The translations under genes and the position numbers were made by a program. The notes under the pieces are model-generated. The model did not search any database and was not told where the DNA came from. It worked only from the letters and a program-made list of their open reading frames with translations. DNA of 64,000 bases from positions 868,001 to 932,000 of the forward strand of contig NZ_CP085224.1 of NCBI RefSeq assembly GCF_044803115.1, read 5' to 3'. Shown here piece by piece: positions 32,856 to 41,609 of the stretch (position 1 is its first letter; each line of letters starts with the position of its first letter). This DNA comes from Caenispirillum salinarum_A. Its GTDB lineage: Bacteria > Pseudomonadota > Alphaproteobacteria > Rhodospirillales > Rhodospirillaceae.

Positions 32856-35800
32856 GGCGGGCTCCTTCGGCATCAACGAACACAGGGTCATGCAGGCGGA
32901 CCTTCACCGGTCCGCCCGGCAGGGCGGCCTCCACGGTCTCGCCCAGGCGGTCGCGGCCGCCGGCGATGAGCGCGAGCGCAAACCCGCTGTCCAGCGCCGG
33001 GCTGTGGTAGCTCGAGGTCACGAAGCCGAGCATGGGCACCGGCGGCGGGCGGTTGAGCGCGCCCGGCTCGACGATCTGCGTGCCCTCGGGCAGGACCACG
33101 CGCGGGTCCTCGGGCAGCAGGCCGACCAGCTGCTTGCGGTCGGGCCGCTGCATGTCGGAGCGGAACAGCGACCGCCGGCCGATGAAGTCCGGCTTCTTCT
33201 TCGACACGATCCAGTCCATGCCCAGGTCGAAGGGTGTCTGGGTGCCGTCGGTCTCCTGGCCCGTGATGATGAACCCCTTCTCGGCGCGCAGCACGTGCAT
33301 GGTTTCCGTGCCGTAGGGGGTGATGTCGAAGTCCTTGCCGGCCTCCATCACCGCATCCCACAGGTCCGCGCCGTGGTGCCAGGGGACGTTGATCTCGTAC
33401 TGAAGCTCGCCGGTGAAGCTGATGCGGAAAACGCGCGCCGGGATGCCGGCGGCGGTGGCGGGCTTCCACGACAGGAAGGGGAAGTCAGCCGGCGCCATGG
33501 CATCGTCGGGACACACGCGCTTGACCACCTCCAGCGCCTTGGGGCCGGCGATGGCGACGGTGGCCCACTGCTCGGTGACGGATGTCAGCCGCACGCGCAG
33601 GTCCGGCCACTCGGTCTGGAGGTATTCCTCCAGATGATCCAGCACATGGGCCGCGCCGCCGGTGGTGGTGGTCATCAGGTAGCGGTTTTCGTCGATGCGG
33701 GCGGTGGTGCCGTCGTCGAACACCATGCCGTCCTCGCCGCACATGATGCCGTAGCGCACCCGGCCGACGGCCAGCTTCGACCAGGCGTTGGTGTAGACGC
33801 GGTTGAGGAACTCCGCTGCGTCCGGCCCCTGGATGTCGATCTTGCCCAGCGTGGAGGCATCCAGCACGCCCACGCTTTCACGGACCGCCCGGCATTCGCG
33901 CGCGACGGCGGCGTGCATGTCTTCGCCGGCCTTGGGGTAGTACCAGGGGCGCTTCCACTGGCCGACGTCCTCGAACTCCGCCCCCAGCGCGATGTGGCGG
34001 TCGTGTATGTCGGTCAGGCGCTGCGGCTCCAGCCGGTCGCCCAGGTTGCGTCCCGCCATGGCGCCGAAGGTGACCGGCGTGTAGGGCGCGCGGAAGGTGG
34101 TGGTGCCGACTTCGGGGATGGGCCGGCCGAGCGTGCCCGCCAGGATCGCCAGCGCATTGATGTTGGCCGTCTTGCCCTGGTCGGTGCCGAAGCCCGCCAG
34201 CGTGTAGCGCTTGACGTGCTCCACGCTCTCGAAGCCCTCGCGCACGGCCAGCAGGATGTCGGCGGCGGTGGTGTCGTTCTGAAGATCGACGAACCATTTG
34301 CCGCCGCGCCCCGGCGCGGTGTCGGCGGGAACCAGCCACAGCGGCACCGGCGGCGTTGCCTTGGGGGCCTCCACGGCAGGAGCAGGCGCGGGAGCGGATG
34401 CCTCGAACCCGGCGGCGCGGGCGGCCTGGACGCCGGCCTCGGCGGATTCCGCCAGCGTCTCGGCCAGCCCGAAGGTGCCGTTGCAGGCACCGACGCTGGC
34501 CTGGGGCTGGACGGCGACGCCGGGGCGGAAGCAGGCCCAGGTGTCGTCGTAGGTCAGCGTGCCGCGCGACTGGCTGAACAGGTGGACCACCGGCGACCAC
34601 CCGCCGGACGTGGCGATCAGGTCGCAGGCGATGCGCTGGGCCGGCCCAGTCGTCCGCGTGCCGTCGGCGTTCACCGGCTGGACCAGGGCGGCGCTGACGC
34701 GCTTTCCCCCGCGCGTGCCGGTAACGGCGTGGCCGGTCATCACCGTGATGCCGGCCTGTCCGGCGGCGTTCTTGAAGGCTTCGGGGACGGTGGCGCGGCT
34801 GTCCACGACGGTCACGGCCTCGGCGCCCGCTTTCTTCAGCAGGTGCGCGGTTTCCCAGGCGCCGTCGTTGTTGGTGAAGACGACGGCCCTGCGGCCGGGC
34901 AGCACGGCCCAGCGATGCACATAGGCCGCCACGGCGCCCGCCAGCATGATGCCGGGCCGGTCGTTGTCGGCGAACACCAGCGGGCGTTCATGCGCGCCCG
35001 TCGCCAGCACCACGCGGCGCGCCCGGATGTGCCACAGGCGCTGTCGGGTGACGTGCGCCGGCGCCTCGGCCAGATGGTCGGTGCGGCGTTCCACGGCGCA
35101 GAGCAGGTTGTGGTCGTAGTAGCCGAAGACCGTGGTGCGCGGCAGCAGCGTCACCTCCGCCGCCTCGGCCAGCGCCGCCGCCTCGCGGTCGGCCCAGGCA
35201 TGGCCGGGCAGGCCGTCGATGGTGCGCGGGAGGTCGAGCAGGCTGCCGCCGAAGCGCTCCTGCTCGTCGGCCAGGACCACGCGGGCGCCGGTTTTCGCCG
35301 CCTGCCGAGCCGCGGCGATGCCCGCCGGACCGCCGCCGACCACCAGCACGTCGCAGTGCAGGTTCATGTGGTCGTAGGTGTCGGGATCGGGCTCGGTCGG
35401 GCAGGTGCCCCAGCCGGCGGCCTGGCGGATGATGGGCTCCCACACCCGCTGCCACATCTTCTGCGAGCCATGGAACATCTTGTAGTAGAAGCCCGCCGGC
35501 ATGAAGCGCGAGAACAGCCCCATGCCCGCGCGCGGATCGCTTTCCGGCCCGCCCCTGGCGGTGTTGACGCTGGTCGCGCTCAGGCCCTCCACCAGCGGCA
35601 CGACGGTGGCCTTGGGGTTGGGCTCGGTGCGGTCGCCGGTGCCGATCTGCACCATGGCGTTGGGCTCTTCCGTCCCGTGGCCGAGGATGCCGCGCGGCCG
35701 GCGATACTTGAAGCTGCGCGCCACCAGATGCACGCCGTTCGCCAGCAGGGCCGAGGCCAGCGTGTCGCCCTCATAGCCGCCGAGGACGCGGCCGTTCCAG

Positions 35801-35865
35801 GTGAAGGTGACGGGCTTCGAGCGGTCGATCAGCCCGCCGTCGCGCAGGCGGTCGGGGCCGGTCAT
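32845..35865 (-). CDS. soxA: Sarcosine oxidase alpha subunit
   Basis: The 1006-residue subunit has an N-terminal ferredoxin-like H_3 domain (RSKPVTFTWNGRVLGGYEGD) and a Rossmann NAD-binding domain with VLVVGGGPAGIAAARQAA at about residues 173-190. It ends in a GcvT-type THF-binding half (about 590-1006; FNRVYTNAWSKLAVGRVRYG type region and LRAEKGFIITGQETDGTQTP). It accepts the methyl group as formaldehyde or methylene-THF during sarcosine oxidation to glycine and H2O2. Length is standard. It is coupled to soxD (4-base overlap) and soxG. Confidence 0.95.
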   Translation of the reverse strand: MTGPDRLRDGGLIDRSKPVTFTWNGRVLGGYEGDTLASALLANGVHLVARSFKYRRPRGILGHGTEEPNAMVQIGTGDRTEPNPKATVVPLVEGLSATSVNTARGGPESDPRAGMGLFSRFMPAGFYYKMFHGSQKMWQRVWEPIIRQAAGWGTCPTEPDPDTYDHMNLHCDVLVVGGGPAGIAAARQAAKTGARVVLADEQERFGGSLLDLPRTIDGLPGHAWADREAAALAEAAEVTLLPRTTVFGYYDHNLLCAVERRTDHLAEAPAHVTRQRLWHIRARRVVLATGAHERPLVFADNDRPGIMLAGAVAAYVHRWAVLPGRRAVVFTNNDGAWETAHLLKKAGAEAVTVVDSRATVPEAFKNAAGQAGITVMTGHAVTGTRGGKRVSAALVQPVNADGTRTTGPAQRIACDLIATSGGWSPVVHLFSQSRGTLTYDDTWACFRPGVAVQPQASVGACNGTFGLAETLAESAEAGVQAARAAGFEASAPAPAPAVEAPKATPPVPLWLVPADTAPGRGGKWFVDLQNDTTAADILLAVREGFESVEHVKRYTLAGFGTDQGKTANINALAILAGTLGRPIPEVGTTTFRAPYTPVTFGAMAGRNLGDRLEPQRLTDIHDRHIALGAEFEDVGQWKRPWYYPKAGEDMHAAVARECRAVRESVGVLDASTLGKIDIQGPDAAEFLNRVYTNAWSKLAVGRVRYGIMCGEDGMVFDDGTTARIDENRYLMTTTTGGAAHVLDHLEEYLQTEWPDLRVRLTSVTEQWATVAIAGPKALEVVKRVCPDDAMAPADFPFLSWKPATAAGIPARVFRISFTGELQYEINVPWHHGADLWDAVMEAGKDFDITPYGTETMHVLRAEKGFIITGQETDGTQTPFDLGMDWIVSKKKPDFIGRRSLFRSDMQRPDRKQLVGLLPEDPRVVLPEGTQIVEPGALNRPPPVPMLGFVTSSYHSPALDSGFALALIAGGRDRLGETVEAALPGGPVKVRLHDPVFVDAEGARRDG

Positions 35866-36161
35866 CGCGGGGCCTCCTCAAGCGTTTCCAGGACGGGCGG
35901 CGCCTCGCCCATGCGGTAGGTCGCCAGGATCTTGTGGCTGACGGTGTGGCGCAGGGCGTTGAACCAGCGGCGGCAGCCGGCGGCGTGCATCCAGCGCTCG
36001 GCGAAAACGCCCTTGGGGTTGTCGCGCATGAACAGGATGTCGGCCCATTGCGCGTCGTCCAGCGCCTCGGGATTTTCCGGCCGGGTGATGTGGGCCTGGC
36101 CGCCGTACTTGAACTCCACTTCCTCGCGCGGGCCGCAGTAGGGGCAATGGATGATGTGCAT
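35862..36161 (-). CDS. soxD: Sarcosine oxidase delta subunit
   Basis: This 99-residue zinc-binding subunit has HCPYCGPREEVEF with Cys6 and Cys9, and RWMHAAGCRRWFN with His59 and Cys63, exactly the four zinc ligands of the family. DNPKGVFAERW is also conserved. It is encoded 17 bp after soxB and overlaps soxA by 4 bases. Confidence 0.95.
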   Translation of the reverse strand: MHIIHCPYCGPREEVEFKYGGQAHITRPENPEALDDAQWADILFMRDNPKGVFAERWMHAAGCRRWFNALRHTVSHKILATYRMGEAPPVLETLEEAPR

Positions 36162-36178
36162 GGTCTGTCGCCTCCCCC

Positions 36179-37429
36179 TCAGTGCGCCACGCCGGCGGCG
36201 CCGTGCTCGTCCACCAGCGCGCCGGTGGTGAAGCGGTCCAGCGCAAACGGCGCGGCGACGGGGTGCGGCTCGTCGTTGGCCACCGTCGCGGCGAAGACGT
36301 AGCCGGAGCCCGGCGTCGCCTTGAACCCGCCGGTGCCCCAGCCGCAGTTGAAGTACAAGCCCTTGACCGGCGTGCGTCCGATGATGGGCGAGGCATCGGG
36401 GCAGGTATCCACGATGCCGCCCCACGAGCGCATCATCTTCAGCCGCGAGAACATGGGGAACAGCTCCACCAGGGCGGCGGTCTGTCCCTCGATCACATGG
36501 AAGCTGCCGCGCTGGGCGTAGGAATTGTAGCTGTCGATGCCCGCGCCGATCACCAACTCGCCCTTGTCGGACTGGCTGACGTAGACGTGGATGGCGCCCG
36601 ACATGACCACGCAGTCCAGCACTGGCTTGATGGGCTCGGACACCAGCGCCTGGAGGGGGTGGGAGGATATGGGCATGCGGAAGCCCGCCATCTCGGCCAG
36701 CACAGAGGAATGACCGGCGGTGACGACGGCGACCTTCTTCGCCCGGATGGTGCCGCGCGTGGTCTCCACACCCGTCACGCGGTCGCCGTCGCGGTTGATG
36801 CCGGTGACCTCGCAGTTCTGGATGATGTCCACCCCGCGCGCATCGGCGGCGCGGGCAAAGCCCCAGGCCACCGCGTCGTGGCGGGCGACCCCGCCGCGCG
36901 GCTGCCAGGTCGACCCCATGACCGGATAGCGCAGTTTCCGGGACATGTTGAGGATGGGGCACACCTTCGCCACCTCGTCGGGCTCCAGCCAATGGCTGTC
37001 GATGCCGTTCAGGCGGTTGGCCTCGGCCCGGCGGCGGCCGGCGCGCACGTCGCCCAGCGTATGCGCCAGGTTCAGCACGCCCCGCTGGCTGAGCATGACG
37101 TTGAGGTTGAGGTCCTGGCTCAGGCCCTCCCACAGCTTCAGCGACAGTTCGTACAGCGCGGCGCTTTCGTCGAACAGATAGTTGGAGCGCACGATGGTCG
37201 TGTTGCGCGCCGTATTGCCGCCGCCAAGCCAGCCCTTCTCAACCACCGCGACATTGGTGATGCCGTGTTCCTTGGCAAGGTAGTAGGCGGTGGCCAGCCC
37301 GTGTCCACCACCGCCGACGACGATGACGTCGTACTCCGGCCGGGGGTCGGGGCTGCGCCAGTAGCGTGGCCAGTTTTCGTGCCAGGTCATGGCGTTACGC
37401 GCCAGTGACCAGATCGAATAGCGGGTCAT
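36179..37429 (-). CDS. soxB: Sarcosine oxidase beta subunit
   Basis: This 416-residue FAD/FMN-binding catalytic subunit has the FAD motif DVIVVGGGGHGLATAYYLAK at about residues 34-53. WLGGGNTARNTTIVRSNYL and STWQPRGGVARHDAVAWGFA follow, and the end is YFNCGWGTGGFKATPGSGY. It oxidises the N-methyl group. First gene of the soxBDAG-dehydrogenase operon, with AGGAGG before the ATG. It diverges from a GlxA/GbdR-like regulator; the 205-bp gap contains a TTGCGACA element. No soxR gene lies in the window. Confidence 0.95.
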   Translation of the reverse strand: MTRYSIWSLARNAMTWHENWPRYWRSPDPRPEYDVIVVGGGGHGLATAYYLAKEHGITNVAVVEKGWLGGGNTARNTTIVRSNYLFDESAALYELSLKLWEGLSQDLNLNVMLSQRGVLNLAHTLGDVRAGRRRAEANRLNGIDSHWLEPDEVAKVCPILNMSRKLRYPVMGSTWQPRGGVARHDAVAWGFARAADARGVDIIQNCEVTGINRDGDRVTGVETTRGTIRAKKVAVVTAGHSSVLAEMAGFRMPISSHPLQALVSEPIKPVLDCVVMSGAIHVYVSQSDKGELVIGAGIDSYNSYAQRGSFHVIEGQTAALVELFPMFSRLKMMRSWGGIVDTCPDASPIIGRTPVKGLYFNCGWGTGGFKATPGSGYVFAATVANDEPHPVAAPFALDRFTTGALVDEHGAAGVAH

Positions 37430-37531
37430 GCAAAGCCTCCTGCCGGCCCGTCGCCGTGGGCCGGTTTTCCCGAAACACTGCGCCGAACCCGAGCGGCCGA
37501 CTAGAACATTCGGGACACCGGGCTGGTAGAT

Positions 37532-37550
37532 TTGCGACATGCCTGCGTCG
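37532..37550. promoter_or_regulatory. Candidate operator in soxB/regulator divergent gap
   Basis: TTGCGACATGCCTGCGTCG contains TTGCGACA, as upstream of the DmdA-like gene, with a partly inverted GCGTCGCG beside it. It lies about 100 bases upstream of both divergent starts, a usual location for AraC-type activation. Evidence is motif recurrence only. Confidence 0.35.
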
Positions 37551-37634
37551 CGCGGATTGACAGCCGGGCGCGGCTCTCCAACTCTTTATGAAAGACAGAA
37601 GAACGGCCGCGACGCAGCGGCCGGCGGAGGCGAC

Positions 37635-38666
37635 ATGACGGGACCCGGGGACGCTCTGGACGGCGAAGGCGTGCGCCTGCGCGTCGCCTTCGTGCTGCTG
37701 CCCAATTTCACCCTGCTGCCCTTCGCGGGCTTCATGGACGTGCTGCGCCTGGCCGCCGACGAGGGCGACCGCTCGCGCCAGATCGCCTGCCGCTGGGTAG
37801 TGACCAGCGTCGACCGGGCGCCGGTGCGGGCCAGCTGCGGCGCCATCGTCCGCGCCGACTGCGGCTTCGTCGATCCGAAATCCGTGGACTACGTTGTGGT
37901 CGTGGGCGGCCTGCTCGCCGGGCCGCCGGTGGACGAGCGCGTGCTGGCCTATCTGAAAGAGGCCGCCGCCGCCGGCACGCGGGTGGTCGGCCTGTGCACC
38001 GGCGTTTTCGCCATGGCGCGCGCCGGGCTGCTGGAAGGCCGGCAGTGCTGCGTGTCGTGGTATCACTACACCGACCTCGCGGACCGGCACCCGGACGTGA
38101 TGCCCGTCGCCGACCAGTTGTTCGTGGTCGACGGCCCGCGCATCACCTGCGCCGGCGGCACCGGCGCCATCGACCTGGCGGCCTGGCTTGTGGACCGCCA
38201 CGTCGGGCCGGCGGCGGCGCAGAAGGCGCTGCACATCATGGTTTCCGACGGCGCCCGCCCGGCCGACGCGCCCCAGCCGCACGAGGCGGGCGCCAGCGCC
38301 CGGCCGCGTGATGCGCGCCTGCGCCGGGCGGTGCTGATCCTGGAGCAATCCTTCGCCGACCCGCCGTCGACCGACGTCCTGGCCCGCCGCGTCGGCCTGT
38401 CGCGCCGCCAGCTCGAACGCCTGTTCCGGGCGGAGATGGACAGCACGCCCGCCGGCTATTCCCGCATGGTCCGCCTGCGCCACGGCCGGGCGCTGCTCAC
38501 GCGCACGCAGCTCAGCATGACCGCCATCGCCCACGAATGCGGCTTCGCCGATGCTTCGCACTTCGCCCGCCACCTGAAGGCCGCCTTCGGCCTGTCGCCC
38601 CAGGCCGTGCGGGCAGCCGGTGGGGTAGCGGGCGCGGCCGTCGGCGACGTGGCGGCGGCATCCTAG
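37635..38666 (+). CDS. GlxA-family AraC-type transcriptional regulator 1
   Basis: The 343-residue protein has an N-terminal DJ-1/PfpI-like domain (about residues 14-210: RVAFVLLPNFTLLPFAGFMD, then VVGLCTGVFAMARAGLLEG) and a C-terminal AraC HTH pair (about 228-325: LARRVGLSRRQLERLFRAEM and AIAHECGFADASHFARHLK). Such GATase1-like regulators include GbdR and related sensors of betaine, dimethylglycine or carnitine. The ATG at 37635 has GGAGG 7 bases upstream. It diverges from soxB and is followed by a paralogue 27 bp away. Ligand unknown. Confidence 0.88.
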   Translation: MTGPGDALDGEGVRLRVAFVLLPNFTLLPFAGFMDVLRLAADEGDRSRQIACRWVVTSVDRAPVRASCGAIVRADCGFVDPKSVDYVVVVGGLLAGPPVDERVLAYLKEAAAAGTRVVGLCTGVFAMARAGLLEGRQCCVSWYHYTDLADRHPDVMPVADQLFVVDGPRITCAGGTGAIDLAAWLVDRHVGPAAAQKALHIMVSDGARPADAPQPHEAGASARPRDARLRRAVLILEQSFADPPSTDVLARRVGLSRRQLERLFRAEMDSTPAGYSRMVRLRHGRALLTRTQLSMTAIAHECGFADASHFARHLKAAFGLSPQAVRAAGGVAGAAVGDVAAAS

Positions 38667-38693
38667 CGCGGCGGCCGGACGGAGGGCGCGGCC

Positions 38694-39674
38694 ATGTTCG
38701 GCAAACCGGCCTCCCAGGAGCCCCAGGACCTGTGGTTCTTCCTGGCCCCCAGTTTCTCCATGATGGCCTTCGCCTCGGCGGTGGAGCCTCTGCGGGCGGC
38801 CAACCGCATGGCCGGGCGCACGCTCTATACCTGGCGCACCCTGACGGCGAGCGGGGCGCCGGCGGTGGCGAGCAACGGCCTGCACGTCCTGCCCGATGGC
38901 AGCCCGCTGACGCCCGCGCCGGTCCCGGCGGCCGTCTTCGTCTGCGCCGGCCTGGGCGTGGAAACCTACCGCGAGCGCTCAGTCTTCGGGTGGCTGCGGC
39001 GCATGGCCGGGCAGGGCACGCCCATCGGCGGCCTGTGCACGGGGCCGCTGATCATGGCCCGCGCCGGGCTGCTGGGCGGCTACAGATGCACCCTGCATTG
39101 GGAGATGGTGGAGCCCTTCGTCGAGGAGTTTCCCGACCTGGCGGTGACGGCGACGCTGTTCGAGATCGACCGCGACCGTTTCACCTGCTCGGGCGGGACG
39201 GCGGCGCTGGACATGATGCTTCACCTGATCGCCCTGGATCACAGCCGCGACCTCGCCATGCAGGCGGCCGAGCAGATGATGCACACGCTGCTGCGCCCCG
39301 CCGACGACCCCCAGCGCATGGCGCTGCGCTATCGCACCAATATCCGGGACGCCAAGGTGCTGGCCGCCATCGCCGCCATGGAAGCCCACCTGGAACTGCC
39401 GCTGACCACCGAGGCCATCGCCGCCAACGTCAAGCTGTCGCCGCGCCAGCTGGAACGCCTGTTCCAGTCCCACCTGGGCACCACGCCCTCGCGCTATTAC
39501 CAGGACCTGCGGCTCAAGCGGGCGCGGCAGCTTCTGGGGCAGACGTCCATGTCGGTGACGGAGGTGGCGCACGCCTGCGGCTTCTGTTCGGCTTCGCACT
39601 TCGCGCGCAGCTACCGCGCCCGGTTCGGCCGCGCCCCCCGGGCGGAGCGGCCGGATCGGTCGGTGCCGCGCTGA
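38694..39674 (+). CDS. GlxA/GbdR-like AraC-type transcriptional regulator 2
   Basis: The 326-residue protein has the same architecture: a PfpI-like domain opening with QDLWFFLAPSFSMMAFASAV and EPLRAANRMAGRTLYTW, a nucleophile-elbow-like GLCTGPLIMARAGLL, then the AraC HTH with ANVKLSPRQLERLFQSHLG and VAHACGFCSASHFARSYRAR. The EPLRAANR and YTWRTL blocks are close to GbdR-type regulators that activate betaine, dimethylglycine and sarcosine catabolism in pseudomonads. It probably forms an operon with regulator 1 (27-bp gap). The two may regulate sox and the C1 genes separately. Confidence 0.88.
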   Translation: MFGKPASQEPQDLWFFLAPSFSMMAFASAVEPLRAANRMAGRTLYTWRTLTASGAPAVASNGLHVLPDGSPLTPAPVPAAVFVCAGLGVETYRERSVFGWLRRMAGQGTPIGGLCTGPLIMARAGLLGGYRCTLHWEMVEPFVEEFPDLAVTATLFEIDRDRFTCSGGTAALDMMLHLIALDHSRDLAMQAAEQMMHTLLRPADDPQRMALRYRTNIRDAKVLAAIAAMEAHLELPLTTEAIAANVKLSPRQLERLFQSHLGTTPSRYYQDLRLKRARQLLGQTSMSVTEVAHACGFCSASHFARSYRARFGRAPRAERPDRSVPR

Positions 39675-39690
39675 GGCAGGGCGTCCGGAC

Positions 39691-39730
39691 AAAAAAACGG
39701 CCCGGACGGGAGAAGAGGGTGTCCGGGCCG
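39691..39730 (-). terminator. Hairpin with minus-strand T tract
   Basis: The arms CGGCCCGGAC (39698-39707) and GTCCGGGCCG (39721-39730) are perfect inverted repeats with a 13-base loop, preceded on the + strand by AAAAAAA. The T tract therefore lies on the minus strand, the wrong polarity for the regulator genes to the left; it may block antisense reads from the right. Confidence 0.5.
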
Positions 39731-39953
39731 CGAGGGGCGCCCCATGGCGGGGCGAAGCGGGAACGTCACCGGCGGAAAATGGCCGTGCTTGGCGCATCCG
39801 ATGAACAGGCACACCGTAGCGATCCGCCGCGCGGCATGACTTGATGTTGGGTAAATCCGGTGTCCGCACCGCCTTTTGAACCAGCGTCATGGTCGCGGCG
39901 CACGCGGCGGTCTACGCAAGGGGCTTGGACCCTTTCGACCACCGGGAGAAGCG

Positions 39954-40580
39954 ATGTCCGCCGCCTCCGTCCGTGCCCTGACGCCCGGCCTTCTTGCCGG
40001 GCTGGCCCTGCGCCCGCTGCCGCCGTCGCTGCTGCGCCGCCTGTCGCGCCCGGTTCTCGCCCGTCTGCGCGCCCGTCTCGCGCCCCGCCTCGGCGACCGC
40101 CTGGAGGGCTTGAGCGGGCGGGTCGCGGTGGTGCCCGCCGGGCATCCGGTGGCGGTGGTGGCGACCATCGCCGACGGGACGCTTTTTCTCGACGTGGACG
40201 ACGCCGACGCCCCGGCGGACGCCGTCGTGCGGGCACCGCTGGAGGTCCTGGCGGCGCTGACCGACACCGCCGGACTGGACGGCGACGCCACCTTCTTTTC
40301 CCGCGCCCTTACGATCGAGGGCGACACCGGCCTCGTCATGGCGCTCCGCTATGCGCTGGAGGATGCCGACGCCGGCCCCGCCGACCTGATGGCCGCGCTG
40401 CCGGCGCCGGCGCGGCCCATGCTCGCGCGCGGCACCGGGCTGGCGCGGCGCCTGCACGCAGCGGGCAGCCGCGACCTCGCCCTGGTGCAGGATGCCGCGC
40501 TGGCGCCCCTGCGCGCCGATCTCGCCCGGCAGGAGGCGCGGCTGGCGCGGGTCGAGGCCGCCGCCAAGCGCCGCCGCTGA
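39954..40580 (+). CDS. ubiT: UbiT-type SCP2-domain lipid-binding protein
   Basis: This 208-residue accessory protein of oxygen-independent ubiquinone synthesis has an SCP2-like sterol carrier domain at about residues 45-130 (GRVAVVPAGHPVAVVATIAD, VRAPLEVLAALTDTAGLDGD, FFSRALTIEGDTGLVMALR). This fits UbiT, which presents hydrophobic ubiquinone intermediates. The start at 39954 has GGGAG upstream; a frame extension upstream exists but is low-complexity. It is immediately followed by ubiU and ubiV in the same order as in many anaerobic proteobacteria. Confidence 0.88.
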   Translation: MSAASVRALTPGLLAGLALRPLPPSLLRRLSRPVLARLRARLAPRLGDRLEGLSGRVAVVPAGHPVAVVATIADGTLFLDVDDADAPADAVVRAPLEVLAALTDTAGLDGDATFFSRALTIEGDTGLVMALRYALEDADAGPADLMAALPAPARPMLARGTGLARRLHAAGSRDLALVQDAALAPLRADLARQEARLARVEAAAKRRR

Positions 40581-40606
40581 TGGCTCGACAGACCCAAGGA
40601 GCTTGC

Positions 40607-41584
40607 ATGGAACTCGTCTGCCCCGCCGGCACCCCCGCCGCCCTGTCCGCCGCCGTTGAGGCCGGCGCCGACGCCGTCTACTTCGGCTTCCGCGACCGCA
40701 CCAACGCGCGCAACTTCCCGGGCCTGAACTTCAGCCCGAAAGAGGCCGGCGATGCCGTCGCGCTGTGCCGGGCCAGGGGCGTGCGGCCCATGATCGCCAT
40801 CAACACCTATGCCGACGCCGGCGACGACCGGATCTGGCGGCGGGCGGTGGACATCGCGGCGGAGGCGGGCGTGCATGCCGTCATCCTGTGTGACATGGGC
40901 GTGGCGGCCTATGCCGCGGAGCGGCATCCCGGCCTGCGGCTGCACCTGTCCGTCCAGGCCTCGGCGTCCAATCCGGCGGCGGTGCGCTTCTACCGTGATG
41001 CCTTCGGGGTCCGGCGCGTTGTGCTGCCGCGCGTGCTGACGGTGCCGCAGATCGCGGCGCTGACCGAGGCCGTACCCGACGTGGAGACGGAGGTTTTCGT
41101 CTTCGGCGGCCTGTGCGTCATGGCGGAAGGCCGCTGCGCGCTGTCCTCCTACGCCACCGGCCTGTCGCCCAACAAGGACGGGGTGTGCTCGCCGGCCAGC
41201 CATGTCCGCTATGAGCAGGAGGGCGAGGTCATGGTCTCGCGCCTGGGAGAGTGGACCATCAACCGCTTCGGCCCCGGCGAGCAGGCCGGCTACCCGACGC
41301 TCTGCAAGGGGCGCTTCCGGGCGCGCGGGCGCGAGGGGCACCTGTTCGAGGACCCGGTCAGCCTGGATGCCTCCGCCCTGTTGCCCGATTTCGCGGCGGC
41401 GGGCGTGACGGCGCTGAAGATCGAGGGGCGCCAGCGCGGCAAGGCCTATGTCGCCCAGGTGGTGCGCGGGCTGAAGGCCGCCATGGCGGGCATGACCTCG
41501 GCCGGCGGCCGGGCCACCGATCCCAAGGCCTTTCTGGAAGGCGGCCAGGCGACAACCGGCGCCTACGCGCGCGGCTGGCAATGA
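40607..41584 (+). CDS. ubiU: UbiU, O2-independent ubiquinone hydroxylation protein
   Basis: This 325-residue U32 peptidase-family protein binds a 4Fe-4S cluster in a complex with UbiV. It starts MELVCPAGTPAALSAAVEAG and has AVYFGFRDRTNARNFPGLNF. The four cluster cysteines are visible in GGLCVMAEGRCAL, KDGVCSP and YPTLCKGR. AAGGAG lies 6 bases before ATG at 40607; an upstream ATG at 40580 overlaps the ubiT stop. UbiU-UbiV hydroxylates ubiquinone precursors, with prephenate as oxygen donor, when O2 is absent. Confidence 0.95.
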   Translation: MELVCPAGTPAALSAAVEAGADAVYFGFRDRTNARNFPGLNFSPKEAGDAVALCRARGVRPMIAINTYADAGDDRIWRRAVDIAAEAGVHAVILCDMGVAAYAAERHPGLRLHLSVQASASNPAAVRFYRDAFGVRRVVLPRVLTVPQIAALTEAVPDVETEVFVFGGLCVMAEGRCALSSYATGLSPNKDGVCSPASHVRYEQEGEVMVSRLGEWTINRFGPGEQAGYPTLCKGRFRARGREGHLFEDPVSLDASALLPDFAAAGVTALKIEGRQRGKAYVAQVVRGLKAAMAGMTSAGGRATDPKAFLEGGQATTGAYARGWQ

Positions 41585-41609
41585 CATCGAGAGGGAGGAA
41601 CACCGCGCC

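Noticed and set aside
32224..35919. A 1231-codon open frame on the + strand opposite soxA and neighbours
   Set aside because: High GC leaves antisense frames open; it is opposite a perfectly conserved soxA and its translation is low-complexity Gly/Arg/His-rich.
39840..39860. FNR box upstream of ubiT (TTGATGTTGGGTAA)
   Set aside because: Only the left half-site fits the consensus; too weak to report.
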